Assembly (NCBI GenBank): GCA_965199805.1
Contig: CBDATO010000001.1
Span: forward strand, 2,728,001 to 2,792,000
Direction: 5' to 3'
From: DATAZK01 sp965199805
Lineage (GTDB): Bacteria > Actinomycetota > Actinomycetes > Frankiales > Frankiaceae
Length of the DNA stretch: 64,000 nt
Positions 53,022-61,542 of this stretch are shown here, piece after piece. The notes below the pieces were generated by a model that did not search any database, was not told where the DNA came from, and saw only the letters and a program-made list of their open reading frames with translations. How positions within the stretch are numbered: position 1 is the first letter of the stretch; every line of letters starts with the position of its first letter. The position numbers and the translations under genes are program-made.

Positions 53022-55238
53022 GTGGCAGCGAGCAAAGACCCCAAGCTGACGATCCCCGGCGTTCCTTCCAGCCAGCCGCCGTCGTACGACGAGCCGACCC
53101 AGCCGACGGGGCCCCTCCCGCCGAAGCCGGACCAGGCGGGACCGGACACCCGGACCCCCACCGGTGCCGCCACCGGAGCGCCTGCCGAGGCCGTTGCGCA
53201 GCAGGGCGAGTTCTTGACGACCGCCCACGGTGCGCGCCTGCGCGACACCGATCACTCACTGCGTGTGGGCACCCGCGGCCCGACTTTGCTGCAGGACCAT
53301 CACCTGCGCGAGAAGATCAGCCACTTCGATCACGAGCGCATCCCGGAGCGGGCCGTCCACGCCCGGGGAGCCGGCGCCCATGGCGTCTTCGAGGCGAATG
53401 GCGCCGCTGAGGGCATCTGCAAGGCCGGCTTCCTGAAGGCCGGCACCGAGACGCCCGTCTTCGTGCGGTTCTCGACCGTCCTCGGATCCCGCGGCTCGGC
53501 CGACCTCGCCCGTGACACCCGCGGATTTGCGACGCGCTTCTACACCGATGAGGGCAATTACGACCTGGTCGGCAATAACATCCCCGTCTTCTTCATCCAG
53601 GACGGCATCAAGTTTCCGGACATCATCCATGCCGGCAAGCCGCACCCCGACCGCGAGATCCCGCAGGCGCAGAGCGCCCACGACACGTTCTGGGACTTCG
53701 TCTCGCTGCACACCGAGGCGCAGGCACACACAATGTGGAACATGTCCGACCGCGGGATCCCGCGGTCGTTGCGGACCATGGAGGGCTTCGGCGTCCACAC
53801 CTGGCGTCTCGGTAACGACGCGGGTGAAACCGTCCTGGTGAAGTTCCATTGGAAGCCGCGGCAGGGCGTGCACTCGGTCACCTGGGAAGAGGCGCAGCTC
53901 AGCAACGGCTACGACCCCGACTTCCACCGCCGTGACCTCGCCGACGCGATCGAGTCGGGGGCCTTCCCGGTGTGGGACCTCGGCGTGCAGGTCATGCCGG
54001 ACACCGAGGACGAGACCTTCGAGGGGATCGATCTGCTCGACCCCACCAAGTTCGTCCCGGAGGAGCTCGCACCCGTGCAGCTCATCGGCACGATGACCTT
54101 GAACGGCAACCCGACGAACTACTTCGCCGAGACCGAGCAGGTCGCCTTCAACCCGTCGAACCTCGTCGGCGGCATCGACGTCACCAATGATCCGCTGCTG
54201 CACGCTCGGCTGTTCTCCTACCTCGACACCCAGATCACGCGTCTCGGTGGCCCGAACTGGAACCAGCTGCCGATCAACCGGGCACACGCGCCGATCAACG
54301 ACAACCTGCGAGACGGCTTCCACCAGGACGCCGTGCACGGAGGAGTGGCGGCCTACCGGCCGAACAGCCTCGACGGCGGGTGCCCGTTCATCGCCGGCGA
54401 CACCGACCACCCGTTCATTGACATGCCTGTGCCGGTCGCGGCCGGGCTGAAGGAGCGCCGGCACCCGGCGTCGTTCGACGACCACTTCAGCCAGGTCACG
54501 ATGTTCTTCCGGTCGCTCTCGCCGGTCGAGCAGGACCACGTCACGTCGTCGTACACGTTCGAGCTGTCCAAGATCTACGACGAGACGATTCGCGAGCGGC
54601 AGCTGCAGGCGCTCGCCAACATCGACGCCGACCTCTGCCAGAAGGTCGCCGACGGCCTCGGCCTCACCCCGCCGAAGCCGACCGTCGACATCGCCGAGGT
54701 CACCCCGAGCCTGGCACTCACCCAGATCGGGGAGTCGTGGCCGGTCGCGGGTCGCCAGATCGGGATCATCGTGGGCGACGGGGTCGACGAGTCGGCCGTC
54801 ACCGCCGTCCAGACGGCGGCGCAGGCCGCTGACGTCGTGGCACTCGTCGTCGGACCCCACGGCGGCAAGATCGGCGGGCTCACCGTCCACCGCACGTACG
54901 CCAACGCGGCGTCGATCGAGTTCGACGCACTCGTGCTGGTCGGCGACCTGCCGCCGGCACCGGACGCGATGGTCAGCGGCGACGCCAAGGCCGGCGTCCG
55001 GGCTCCCGGATCAGCGGTCGACCCCCGGGTCGCCAAGCTGATCGAGGAGGCCTGGCGTCACTCGAAGGCGCTGGCCGCGGTCGGCGACTCGCCGGCCCTC
55101 GCCGACGCCGGGATCACCGCCGAGCACGCCGGTGTCGTCGTCGGCACGGCGAAGGACGTGGGTGCCGGGCTGCTCGAGCTCCTCGGCAAGCACCGCGCCT
55201 GGGAGCGCTTCCCGACCAGCCAGGACGTCGCCGCCTGA
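53022..55238 (+). CDS. katE: large-subunit (HPII-type) catalase
   Basis: This 738-residue catalase has GTG 53022. The N-terminal about 55 residues are a Pro-rich extension. The catalase core is at about 65-550: catalytic His in VHARGAGAHG near 110, Asn in LVGNNIPVFF near 183, and the proximal haem Tyr in RLFSYLDTQITRLGG near 400. The C-terminal part, about 580-738, is the flavodoxin/GATase-like domain typical of large catalases (GRQIGIIVGDGVDES; TAEHAGVVVG). It removes hydrogen peroxide. It sits between ANTAR genes, with a terminator hairpin at its end. Confidence 0.93.
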   Translation: MAASKDPKLTIPGVPSSQPPSYDEPTQPTGPLPPKPDQAGPDTRTPTGAATGAPAEAVAQQGEFLTTAHGARLRDTDHSLRVGTRGPTLLQDHHLREKISHFDHERIPERAVHARGAGAHGVFEANGAAEGICKAGFLKAGTETPVFVRFSTVLGSRGSADLARDTRGFATRFYTDEGNYDLVGNNIPVFFIQDGIKFPDIIHAGKPHPDREIPQAQSAHDTFWDFVSLHTEAQAHTMWNMSDRGIPRSLRTMEGFGVHTWRLGNDAGETVLVKFHWKPRQGVHSVTWEEAQLSNGYDPDFHRRDLADAIESGAFPVWDLGVQVMPDTEDETFEGIDLLDPTKFVPEELAPVQLIGTMTLNGNPTNYFAETEQVAFNPSNLVGGIDVTNDPLLHARLFSYLDTQITRLGGPNWNQLPINRAHAPINDNLRDGFHQDAVHGGVAAYRPNSLDGGCPFIAGDTDHPFIDMPVPVAAGLKERRHPASFDDHFSQVTMFFRSLSPVEQDHVTSSYTFELSKIYDETIRERQLQALANIDADLCQKVADGLGLTPPKPTVDIAEVTPSLALTQIGESWPVAGRQIGIIVGDGVDESAVTAVQTAAQAADVVALVVGPHGGKIGGLTVHRTYANAASIEFDALVLVGDLPPAPDAMVSGDAKAGVRAPGSAVDPRVAKLIEEAWRHSKALAAVGDSPALADAGITAEHAGVVVGTAKDVGAGLLELLGKHRAWERFPTSQDVAA

Positions 55239-55267
55239 CGGTGGAGAAGCACTGACAGTCGGTAGGC

Positions 55268-55303
55268 ACAAGGGAGGCGGTCCTCACGGGCCGCCTCTCT
55301 TGT
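55268..55303. terminator. bidirectional terminator hairpin
   Basis: ACAAGGGAGGCGG (55268-55280) pairs with CCGCCTCTCTTGT (55291-55303) over 13 bp with one G-U, loop of 10 nt. It lies between katE and the convergent gene, whose stop is in the loop. Confidence 0.75.
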
Positions 55304-55838
55304 CCGAGTGCCGCAGGAGCTCGGTCACCTCTCGGCGGAGCCCGTACGTCGGGCCGCCGATGAGCTCCCACGCCCGCGCGATGCCGAGCAGGGCGATGAC
55401 GACGACCAGGATCGCCAGGTTGCTCGCCGCGTCCTCGTCCGTGCCGTGGGCGATCAGTCTGGCTCCCTCCACGACCTGCAGTGCAAAGGCGATCGTCAGT
55501 CCCAGGAGGAAGAGCGCGTCACGGGCGAGGCCCCACGTCCGCCTCGACTGCCGGAGCAGCGAGATCAGACTCGCCAGGACGAAGGCCAGCCCGGCTGCCC
55601 CGACGCTCAACGCCGAAGGACCGAGCTTGTGCCCGGGGATCAACGCGAAGAGCGAGATCGCCAACACGTTGGTGAAGGCGGTCAGCGCGGCCGTGGCGCG
55701 TACGCGATGGGTGGCAGCAGCGCCCGACTGGCTCAGCCGCTCCGTGGAGATCGAGATCGCGACGAAGAGCAGCCCGATCAACGCGCCGGCCACCCCGGCG
55801 CTGCCGAGGAAGAAGTCGGTCAGGTCCGCGGGCGTCAT
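55284..55838 (-). CDS. membrane protein, paralogue of 50699-51190
   Basis: 184 residues, ATG 55838, with about four helices (FFLGSAGVAGALIGLLFVAISIS near 9; VLAISLFALIPG; LAFVLASLISLL; ILVVVIALLGIARAW). The opening matches the other membrane protein: D-x-F-x-x-SAG-x-A-x-AL-x-GL-x-FVA-x-SI. The end carries a charged cytoplasmic tail. It is minus-strand, downstream of the GAF-ANTAR gene at 55874, and probably in its operon. Function unknown. Confidence 0.7.
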   Translation of the reverse strand: MTPADLTDFFLGSAGVAGALIGLLFVAISISTERLSQSGAAATHRVRATAALTAFTNVLAISLFALIPGHKLGPSALSVGAAGLAFVLASLISLLRQSRRTWGLARDALFLLGLTIAFALQVVEGARLIAHGTDEDAASNLAILVVVIALLGIARAWELIGGPTYGLRREVTELLRHSDKRGGP

Positions 55839-55873
55839 GGCTCAGTCCTACCGGAGCGGGCCCGAAGCGGGGT

Positions 55874-56578
55874 CTAGGCGGGCACGTCCTGCAGCGCTTT
55901 GACGGCCTCGGGGACGGAAAGCCCGGCGTCGGCGGCCCGCGCGCGCAGCAGCAGGTAGGCGTCGTCGGCATTCGTCCCGTGCCGGGCCATGAGGATGCCG
56001 ATCCCGACGTGGATGTTTCGTTGGACGGCCATGGCGTCGCGGAAGCCGTCGACGAGCCGGGCGTTGCCGTCGTCCAGACCCACCATCGCCGGAGTGCCGG
56101 GCACGTTGTCGAACGCGACGTCGATGGCGCCGGCCAGAGACTTGAGGGCATCGGGCTGCCGCGCGTACAGGTTGAGTGCCGCGATCGGGCGGCCTCGAGC
56201 CGCCCACAGCGGGATGGACAGTGATGACCGCAGGCCGAGTCGTACGGCCTCCTGGCGGAACTGCGGCCAGCTCACGGTCATGACGATGTCGTCGGCGGCC
56301 ACGGGACGACCCGTGTACATCGCTTGCAGACAGGGCCCCAGGTCCTCGGCGTACTGCGCCTCGTCGACCGCGAGCGCCAGGGCGTTGCTCATGGCGACGG
56401 TGGTCGACGCCTGGTCCCGCTTCGGGGTCACCGAGGCGTAGTCCACTGCCGGCACCTGCGCCGCGACCAGCCGGACGATGCGCTCGAAGCAGTCGCCCAC
56501 GGCGGAGGCGTCGTCAGGGGTGGAGGCAAGCGTCGTCAAGGCCTGCCCCAGGGCGGCCCGTTCCGTCTGGTCGGTCAC
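55874..56578 (-). CDS. GAF-ANTAR regulator
   Basis: About 234 residues from GTG 56578 (TDQTERAALGQAL). The frame is open further up; the GTG at 56602 is an alternative. GAF covers about 15-150 (DYASVTPKRDQAST, LGPCLQAMYTGRPVAADD, LRSSLSIPLWAARG). The ANTAR domain at about 170-232 has IHVGIGILMARHGTNADDAYLLLRARAADAGLSVPEAV and ends without the usual long tail. It is divergent from the GAF-ANTAR gene at 56744 across a 165-bp region that contains leader copy 2. Confidence 0.85.
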   Translation of the reverse strand: MTDQTERAALGQALTTLASTPDDASAVGDCFERIVRLVAAQVPAVDYASVTPKRDQASTTVAMSNALALAVDEAQYAEDLGPCLQAMYTGRPVAADDIVMTVSWPQFRQEAVRLGLRSSLSIPLWAARGRPIAALNLYARQPDALKSLAGAIDVAFDNVPGTPAMVGLDDGNARLVDGFRDAMAVQRNIHVGIGILMARHGTNADDAYLLLRARAADAGLSVPEAVKALQDVPA

Positions 56579-56626
56579 GAGCGCAGATTTCCCGACTCCC
56601 ACCGTTTCACGCCCGACCGGTGCGGC

Positions 56627-56743
56627 TAGATTGTCGTTAGCCGAACAACGGCCAGGGCTCTGCCCGACTTGCGCTGTTGTCTTCGCGTCCTGGACGCCCC
56701 GCTTGCGCCGGCTGTTTCGACCGAACGCGATTGGCGACGTCCC
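56627..56743 (+). ncRNA. conserved promoter and structured leader of GAF-ANTAR gene (copy 2)
   Basis: The -10 TAGATT (56627-56632) is followed by a leader matching copy 1. Proposed pairings are ACAACGGC (56645-56652) with GCTGTTGT (56673-56680), GGGC-UCU-GCCC (56655-56665), and GCGU-N5-ACGC (56685-56697). The same order of three stems and the same distance (13 nt) from the -10 to CGAACA are found in both copies. The remaining leader up to the ATG is less similar. Confidence 0.55.
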
Positions 56744-57475
56744 ATGGCCGAGCCGGATCCTGTCCGTACGTACGACGGTGCCCGACTGCGCGCCGTGGCC
56801 CAGTCCTTCCAGAAGATCGGTCGGCAGATCGCCGGGCAGGGCCTGGCCGACGTGACCGCGGCGGTCGCCGAGGTGACCGTCGACGTCCTGCCGCATGCCG
56901 CCTGGGCGAGTGTCACGACTCTGCAGGGCGAACGGTTCCGGACCGTCGCGGCGACGGACAACCGGGCGCGCGCCGCGGACAACGTGCAGTACGAGTTGCG
57001 CTCCGGCCCCTGCGTCGAGGCGGTCGTCGATGACCGGGTCTTCCTCGTCGACGACATGCGGACCGACAACCGGTGGCCCGAGTTCAACCAGCGGGCCGCC
57101 GCCGAATTCGGGGTGGGGAGCATGCTGTCGCACCGCCTGCAGATCGACGACCAGACAGAAGTGATCAGCGGACTGAACGTGTATGCGACGCGTCCGCACG
57201 CCTTCTCCGACGCCGACGTCGAGGTCGGTCACCTGCTGGCCGCCCACGCCGCGGTCGCCATCGCCGCCGCCGGCAGCGCGACCCGGGCGGCGAACCTGCA
57301 GCGCGCCCTCGACTCCAACCGTGACATCGGGGTCGCGATCGGCATCCTCATGGCCCTCTACAAGGTGACCCGGGACGAGGCGTTCGACCTCATGCGTGTG
57401 GCCAGCCAGCGCACGCACCGCAAGCTGCACGCGGTCGCGATCGACATCGTCGAGACGGGCGCCCTGCCCGACTGA
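56744..57475 (+). CDS. GAF-ANTAR regulator, paralogue of 51341
   Basis: 243 residues, ATG 56744. It is similar to the protein at 51341 along its whole length (roughly 60-65% by eye): IGRQIAGQGLADVTAAVAEVTV, NRARAADNVQYELRSGPCVEAVVDD, GSMLSHRLQIDDQTEV. The ANTAR domain is NRDIGVAIGILMALYKVTRDEAFDLMRVASQRTHRKL. The promoter and leader are conserved to a higher level than the coding part. Both paralogues have Ile in place of the Lys of the AKGILM motif. Confidence 0.9.
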   Translation: MAEPDPVRTYDGARLRAVAQSFQKIGRQIAGQGLADVTAAVAEVTVDVLPHAAWASVTTLQGERFRTVAATDNRARAADNVQYELRSGPCVEAVVDDRVFLVDDMRTDNRWPEFNQRAAAEFGVGSMLSHRLQIDDQTEVISGLNVYATRPHAFSDADVEVGHLLAAHAAVAIAAAGSATRAANLQRALDSNRDIGVAIGILMALYKVTRDEAFDLMRVASQRTHRKLHAVAIDIVETGALPD

Positions 57476-57587
57476 CCCCGACCGCCGGTTTGTGAACGGC
57501 GACACAGGCCAGGCTTCTCACTGCGTCGAGATTGAACAGCCAGTGGCGGCGCTGGGACGAACGGGCACGTCGCGACGAACACGTCCG

Positions 57588-57625
57588 TCCCAGGCGCCTG
57601 GGGCTGCGCCAACAGTCCCAGGCGC
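57588..57625. repeat. palindrome and direct repeat downstream of tRNA-Leu
   Basis: CCCAGGCGCCTGGG (57589-57602) is a perfect palindrome. GTCCCAGGCGC occurs again at 57615-57625. On the tRNA strand these lie about 32 to 70 nt after the tRNA 3' end, so they may help end its transcription. Confidence 0.4.
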
Positions 57626-57656
57626 TACTTCAACACGCCGCCCGGATTTGTGCTCG

Positions 57657-57737
57657 TGCGGAAGGCGGGATTCGAACCCGCACGCCCTAGGGCACCGGAA
57701 CCTAAATCCGACGCGTCTGCCATTTCGCCACTCCCGC
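57657..57737 (-). tRNA. tRNA-Leu (UAG)
   Basis: On the reverse strand, acceptor arms GCGGGAG/CTTCCGC pair with one G-U. The anticodon loop TTTAGGT gives anticodon UAG, reading CUA/CUN leucine codons. The long variable arm (GGTGCCCTAGGGCGT) is class II. The T-arm is GCGGG-TTCGAAT-CCCGC. CCA is not encoded. Confidence 0.95.
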
Positions 57738-57791
57738 TCGGCTGACCAGTCTGCCGCAAGGGTCTGCAAAGGTCACAGCCGTCGCGGCCGG

Positions 57792-58262
57792 CTACGCGCC
57801 GATCTTCAGGTCGCGCAACAGCTTGGCGACGTGCCCGGTGGCCTTGACGTTGTACTGCGCCACCTCGACCGCGCCGTCGGTGCCGACGACGACCGTCGAG
57901 CGGATGACGCCCACGCGCTTCTTGCCGTACATCGTCTTCTCGCCCCAGGCCCCGTACGCCTCGAGCGTGGCGTGCTCCGGGTCCGAGAGCAGCGGGAAGG
58001 TGAGCGACTGGTTGTCGCGGAACTTCGCGAGCTTCGCGGGTGCGTCGGGGCTGACGCCGACGACGGCGTAACCGGCGGCCTGCAGCGCGGCGAGCTCGTC
58101 GCGGAAGTCGCAGGCCTGGGTGGTGCAGCCCGGGGTCGAGGCCGCCGGGTAGAAGTAGACGATCACGCGCTTGCCGGCGAAGTCGGCGAGCGAGACGGGC
58201 TTCCCGTCGGCGTCGGCGAGCGTGAAGGCGGGGGCGGGTTCTCCGGCTTCGAGACGAGGCAT
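57792..58262 (-). CDS. bcp: thioredoxin-dependent peroxiredoxin (Bcp)
   Basis: 156 residues, ATG 58262. The active-site motif is PAASTPGCTTQACDFRD near 39: the peroxidatic Cys is in TPGC, and the second Cys five residues later is the Bcp-type resolving Cys. GVSPDAPAKLAKF and RSTVVVGTDG are typical of the family. It reduces peroxides with electrons from thioredoxin. It is 0.3 kb from the GAF-ANTAR cluster with the catalase, so several stress genes lie together. Confidence 0.92.
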   Translation of the reverse strand: MPRLEAGEPAPAFTLADADGKPVSLADFAGKRVIVYFYPAASTPGCTTQACDFRDELAALQAAGYAVVGVSPDAPAKLAKFRDNQSLTFPLLSDPEHATLEAYGAWGEKTMYGKKRVGVIRSTVVVGTDGAVEVAQYNVKATGHVAKLLRDLKIGA

Positions 58263-58395
58263 GGCTTCACGGTAGTGCGAGCCGGGAGGTCGCCCGCGTG
58301 CGGGATGGACCGTCGGCGCGGGTCCGTACGCATCGGCGGGCGTCCTTTTGACGACATGTGATCACCTGGCGCGTGGTGTGGGGGACACTGCCCCC

Positions 58396-60138
58396 GTGGA
58401 CGAGCCGATCGACGCCAGGTCATCCGAGCTCGCGAGCGGTGAGGTCTACGCCGGCTGGAAGGTCGAGCGGGAGCTGGCCCGCGGCGGGATGGGCGTGCTG
58501 TACCTCGCCCGCCACCCGCGGCTCCCGCGTACCGACGTCATCAAGGTGCTCTCGCCGTACCTCAGCTCGAGCCAGCGCTTCCGTGACCGCTTCCTCGCCG
58601 AGGCGACCCGGATGTCGTCGCTGTCGCACCCGCACGTCATGCCGATCCACGACTCCGGCCAGGCCGACGACGGCACGCTCTACCTGGTCATGCCGTTCAT
58701 CGCGGGCGGTGACCTGCGCAAGCTGATCCGGGAGACCGGGCCGCTCGAGCCGCGGCGCGCCGCCCGGCTCGTCGCGCAGGTCGGCGCTGCCCTGGACGCG
58801 GCCCACCGCATCGGGGTCGTCCACCGCGACGTGAAGCCGGAGAACGTGCTGCTCGCCTCGGTCGAGCCGGACGACAACGACCACGCCCTGCTCACCGACT
58901 TCGGCATCAGTCGCGAGGAGCTGTCGGCCACCACGCTCACCGCCACCGGCGAGCTGCTCCTGACCCCCGCCTACGCGGCGCCCGAGCAGGCACTGGGCCA
59001 CGTCGTCGATGCAAGGGCCGACCAGTACGCGCTGGCCTGCATCCTCGTCGAGCTGCTGACCGGCCGGCCCCCGTACGAGAACGCGACGCCCGTGGCGCTG
59101 CTCATGGCCCACCTGCAGGACCCCGTGCCGAAGGTCGCCGCCCGGATCGGGCTCTCCGCGGAGCTCGACGACGTGCTGTCGCGGGCGCTGTCGAAGCAGC
59201 CGGAGAACCGCTACGCGAACTGCCGCGACTTCGCCAACGCCGCCGCTGCCGTCCTTGATCCCGGTGGGGTGCGGGTCACCGGCGAAACAGCCAAGCCCGT
59301 CATGCCGGCGGCCGATGCCACGGTGCACGCAGCCGTCCCGGTCTCGCCGCCGCCGAGCTCACCACCCCCGGTGGCGCCGCCGCGGTCGCAGCCTCCCAGC
59401 AGCCACCCGCCTCAGAACAGCCCTCCGCCGAATGCGCCGACCCCGCAGCTCCCGCAGCCCTTCGGTGACGGCTACGGCTTCGGGGCCCCGCCGCCCCAGC
59501 GCAAGAGCCGCCGGGGGGTGGTGCTCGCGGTGGTCGGCGTCCTCGTCGTGGCCGGCGCGGGCACGGGGATCGCCGTCGCCGTGAGCGGCGGTGACGGCGA
59601 CAAGCCCGCGACGACGACGCCGGCCGCGAGCGCCCAGCAGTACGACGCGTTGCTTGCGCGGCTGCCACCCACGGTGTCGCAGAGCGGTGCCTGCCAGAAC
59701 ATCACCGGCCAGCTGCCGGCGAACGAGAAGGGGCGCGTACAGACGCTCGCGAAGTGCACCGTCGGGTTCACCGACGCGACGCTCACCGTCACCTACCGCA
59801 CCCTGCTCGGCACCAGTGATCAGGTCACGAACTTCCGGCAGTCGGTCCTCGGCCTCGGCGGCAAGAACCACCACGGCGGCAATTGCGCGACGCTGACCCT
59901 GGACCCCGGTGAGCAGCCCAGCGCGGTCGGTTTCGCGCAGGACGTCAAACACGACACCGTCGACGGCCGGATCTTCTGCAGCGTGAGCGCCACGGATCCG
60001 AAGCTCTGGTACCTGCAGTTCAACCTGAAGGAAGGGTCGCTGCCGATCCTCACCGAGGCGGAGACGACGCTGACCGGCGGGGTCGCGACCGCGGACGCCC
60101 GGCTCAGCGACCTCTACGGGGTGTCACCGGTCAACTAG
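58396..60138 (+). CDS. membrane-anchored Ser/Thr protein kinase
   Basis: About 580 residues from GTG 58396; a TTG at 58348 is possible. The kinase domain spans about 20-290: Gly-loop ARGGMGVLYLA, the Lys in TDVIKVLSPYL, HRDVKPENVLL near 156, DFGISREEL near 175 and APEQALGH. A Pro/Ser-rich linker of about 70 residues is followed by a membrane helix (GVVLAVVGVLVVAGAGTGIAVAV). An extracellular domain of about 180 residues with several Cys (GACQNITG; KCTVGF; NCATL; FCSV) has no PASTA repeats, so the ligand is unlike that of PknB. Confidence 0.9.
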   Translation: MDEPIDARSSELASGEVYAGWKVERELARGGMGVLYLARHPRLPRTDVIKVLSPYLSSSQRFRDRFLAEATRMSSLSHPHVMPIHDSGQADDGTLYLVMPFIAGGDLRKLIRETGPLEPRRAARLVAQVGAALDAAHRIGVVHRDVKPENVLLASVEPDDNDHALLTDFGISREELSATTLTATGELLLTPAYAAPEQALGHVVDARADQYALACILVELLTGRPPYENATPVALLMAHLQDPVPKVAARIGLSAELDDVLSRALSKQPENRYANCRDFANAAAAVLDPGGVRVTGETAKPVMPAADATVHAAVPVSPPPSSPPPVAPPRSQPPSSHPPQNSPPPNAPTPQLPQPFGDGYGFGAPPPQRKSRRGVVLAVVGVLVVAGAGTGIAVAVSGGDGDKPATTTPAASAQQYDALLARLPPTVSQSGACQNITGQLPANEKGRVQTLAKCTVGFTDATLTVTYRTLLGTSDQVTNFRQSVLGLGGKNHHGGNCATLTLDPGEQPSAVGFAQDVKHDTVDGRIFCSVSATDPKLWYLQFNLKEGSLPILTEAETTLTGGVATADARLSDLYGVSPVN

Positions 60139-60163
60139 CCGGCAGATCGCCGCGAGCTGCGGG

Positions 60164-60700
60164 TCAGGCGACGTTCTTGGGGACGTCGACAGGCTCGGGG
60201 AGCCGCTCGACGACGACGAGGTGCTCGGGCTGCGGCTTGCCGGAGCCCGGGATCGCCTTGGGGTGCTCGTGGTGCAGGAACACGAACTTCTTGTAGGCCC
60301 AGAAGCGGAAGAACGTCGCCATGCCGGTGCCGATGACGTTGCCCCAGATGTTCGTCGCGAGCGGGCTGTCCTGGTGCAGGACGTAATGGCCGAAGCCGAG
60401 GAAGCCCAGCGCGATGGCCAGGCCGATGAAGTTCAGCACGATGAACAGCGAGTACTCGCGCCGCACGCCGCTGCGGGCCCGGTGGGCGAACGACCAGTGC
60501 CGATTGGCGAAGTAGTTGATCGTGGCCGCGATGACCGTCGACAGGGTCTTCGACGTGATCGGGCCCCAGCCCCACCCGAAATGGAACAGGTTGAACGTGC
60601 CGAAGTCGATGCCGTAGCAGACCGCCCCGACCACACCGAACTTCGCGACCTCATGCACCAGCACCTGCCAGCGCACGTAAAACTGTCGAACGAAGGTCAC
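60164..60700 (-). CDS. GtrA-family membrane protein
   Basis: 178 residues, GTG 60700. There are four helices with the typical GtrA start FGVVGAVCYGIDFGTFNLF and the loop FANRHWSFAHR. GtrA proteins flip or support polyprenyl-linked sugars. In Mtb a GtrA gene lies near fadE25; here a FadE25-like gene is 2.7 kb away at 63368. The C-terminal 40 residues are polar. Confidence 0.87.
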   Translation of the reverse strand: MTFVRQFYVRWQVLVHEVAKFGVVGAVCYGIDFGTFNLFHFGWGWGPITSKTLSTVIAATINYFANRHWSFAHRARSGVRREYSLFIVLNFIGLAIALGFLGFGHYVLHQDSPLATNIWGNVIGTGMATFFRFWAYKKFVFLHHEHPKAIPGSGKPQPEHLVVVERLPEPVDVPKNVA

Positions 60701-60895
60701 AGAACGTCCTGCTGGTTTCGGGGGAACGGGGCTGTGTGCCGGGATCGACGACAGAGAAACCTAGTGCCCGGAACAGGTAGGACGGTACCTAACGCCCTGT
60801 CCCAGGGCCCAGCACGCCACGCTTCTGGGCATTTTCTCAGCGAAGCCGGGTGTCGGCCAAGATGAGTGCATGCCCTGTTCCGAACGGAGACTCCG

Positions 60896-61393
60896 ATGAC
60901 CGCGACCGACGACGCGCTGCTCGCTGCCCGGCGATGGAGGGTCGAGCACTTCCCGGGTGACGGCAGCCTGCCGGTCGCGCCCGGCAAGCGGATGACGGTC
61001 ATCGCGTGCATGGACTCCCGGCTCGACATCTTCGGCCTGCTGGGGCTCGCGATCGGTGACGCGCACGTCATCCGTAACGCCGGCGGCATCCTCACCGACG
61101 ACATGCTCCGGTCGCTGACCATCAGCCAGCGCAAGCTCGGCACTCGCGAGGTGGTCCTGATCCACCACACCGACTGCGGCCTTATGAAGATCACCGACGA
61201 GAGCTTCGGTGCCGAGCTCGAGGCCGACACCGGCACCCGCCCCAATTGGGTGCCGGGCGCCTTCCGCGACCCGGTCGAGTCCGTACGCGAGTCGATGCGC
61301 CGGATCCGCCAGTCACCGTTCGTGCCGTACCGGGGCGATGTGCGCGGCTTCGTCTACCACGTGGAGACGGGGGAGCTGCGCGAGGTGCAGTGA
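60896..61393 (+). CDS. beta-class carbonic anhydrase
   Basis: 165 residues, ATG 60896 placed by GGAG 6 nt upstream. Zinc ligands are visible: Cys in IACMDSRLD near 38, His/Cys in HHTDCGL near 90. IRNAGG is the conserved loop. It interconverts CO2 and bicarbonate. It is a short beta-CA subtype, common in actinobacteria. Confidence 0.88.
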   Translation: MTATDDALLAARRWRVEHFPGDGSLPVAPGKRMTVIACMDSRLDIFGLLGLAIGDAHVIRNAGGILTDDMLRSLTISQRKLGTREVVLIHHTDCGLMKITDESFGAELEADTGTRPNWVPGAFRDPVESVRESMRRIRQSPFVPYRGDVRGFVYHVETGELREVQ

Positions 61394-61395
61394 CG

Positions 61396-61542
61396 TCAGG
61401 CGAGGACGTCTTCGGCATTGCCGGCCGCCTGGACGAGCAGCTCGGGGTCGCCCAGGTCGACGGCGCTGCTGCCGCACCTGGCGGCGAAGTCCGTATTCGA
61501 GTTGTCTGGCAGCCGATAGGACGACCGCCGGTTTCGCGGCTC
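61396..61542 (-). other. intergenic stretch with a protein-like open fragment
   Basis: On the reverse strand, an open stretch of 48 codons between a TAA and the TGA at 61396 reads fluently at its end (VDLGDPELLVQAAGNAEDVLA). No start codon is present. It may be the leftover C-terminus of a lost gene. I do not call it a CDS. Confidence 0.25.

Noticed and set aside
53256..54890. Long open frame antisense to katE (over 500 codons)
   Set aside because: Its composition is Arg/Val/Asp-rich as expected for a shadow of a GC-rich gene. The catalase on the other strand has all family motifs.
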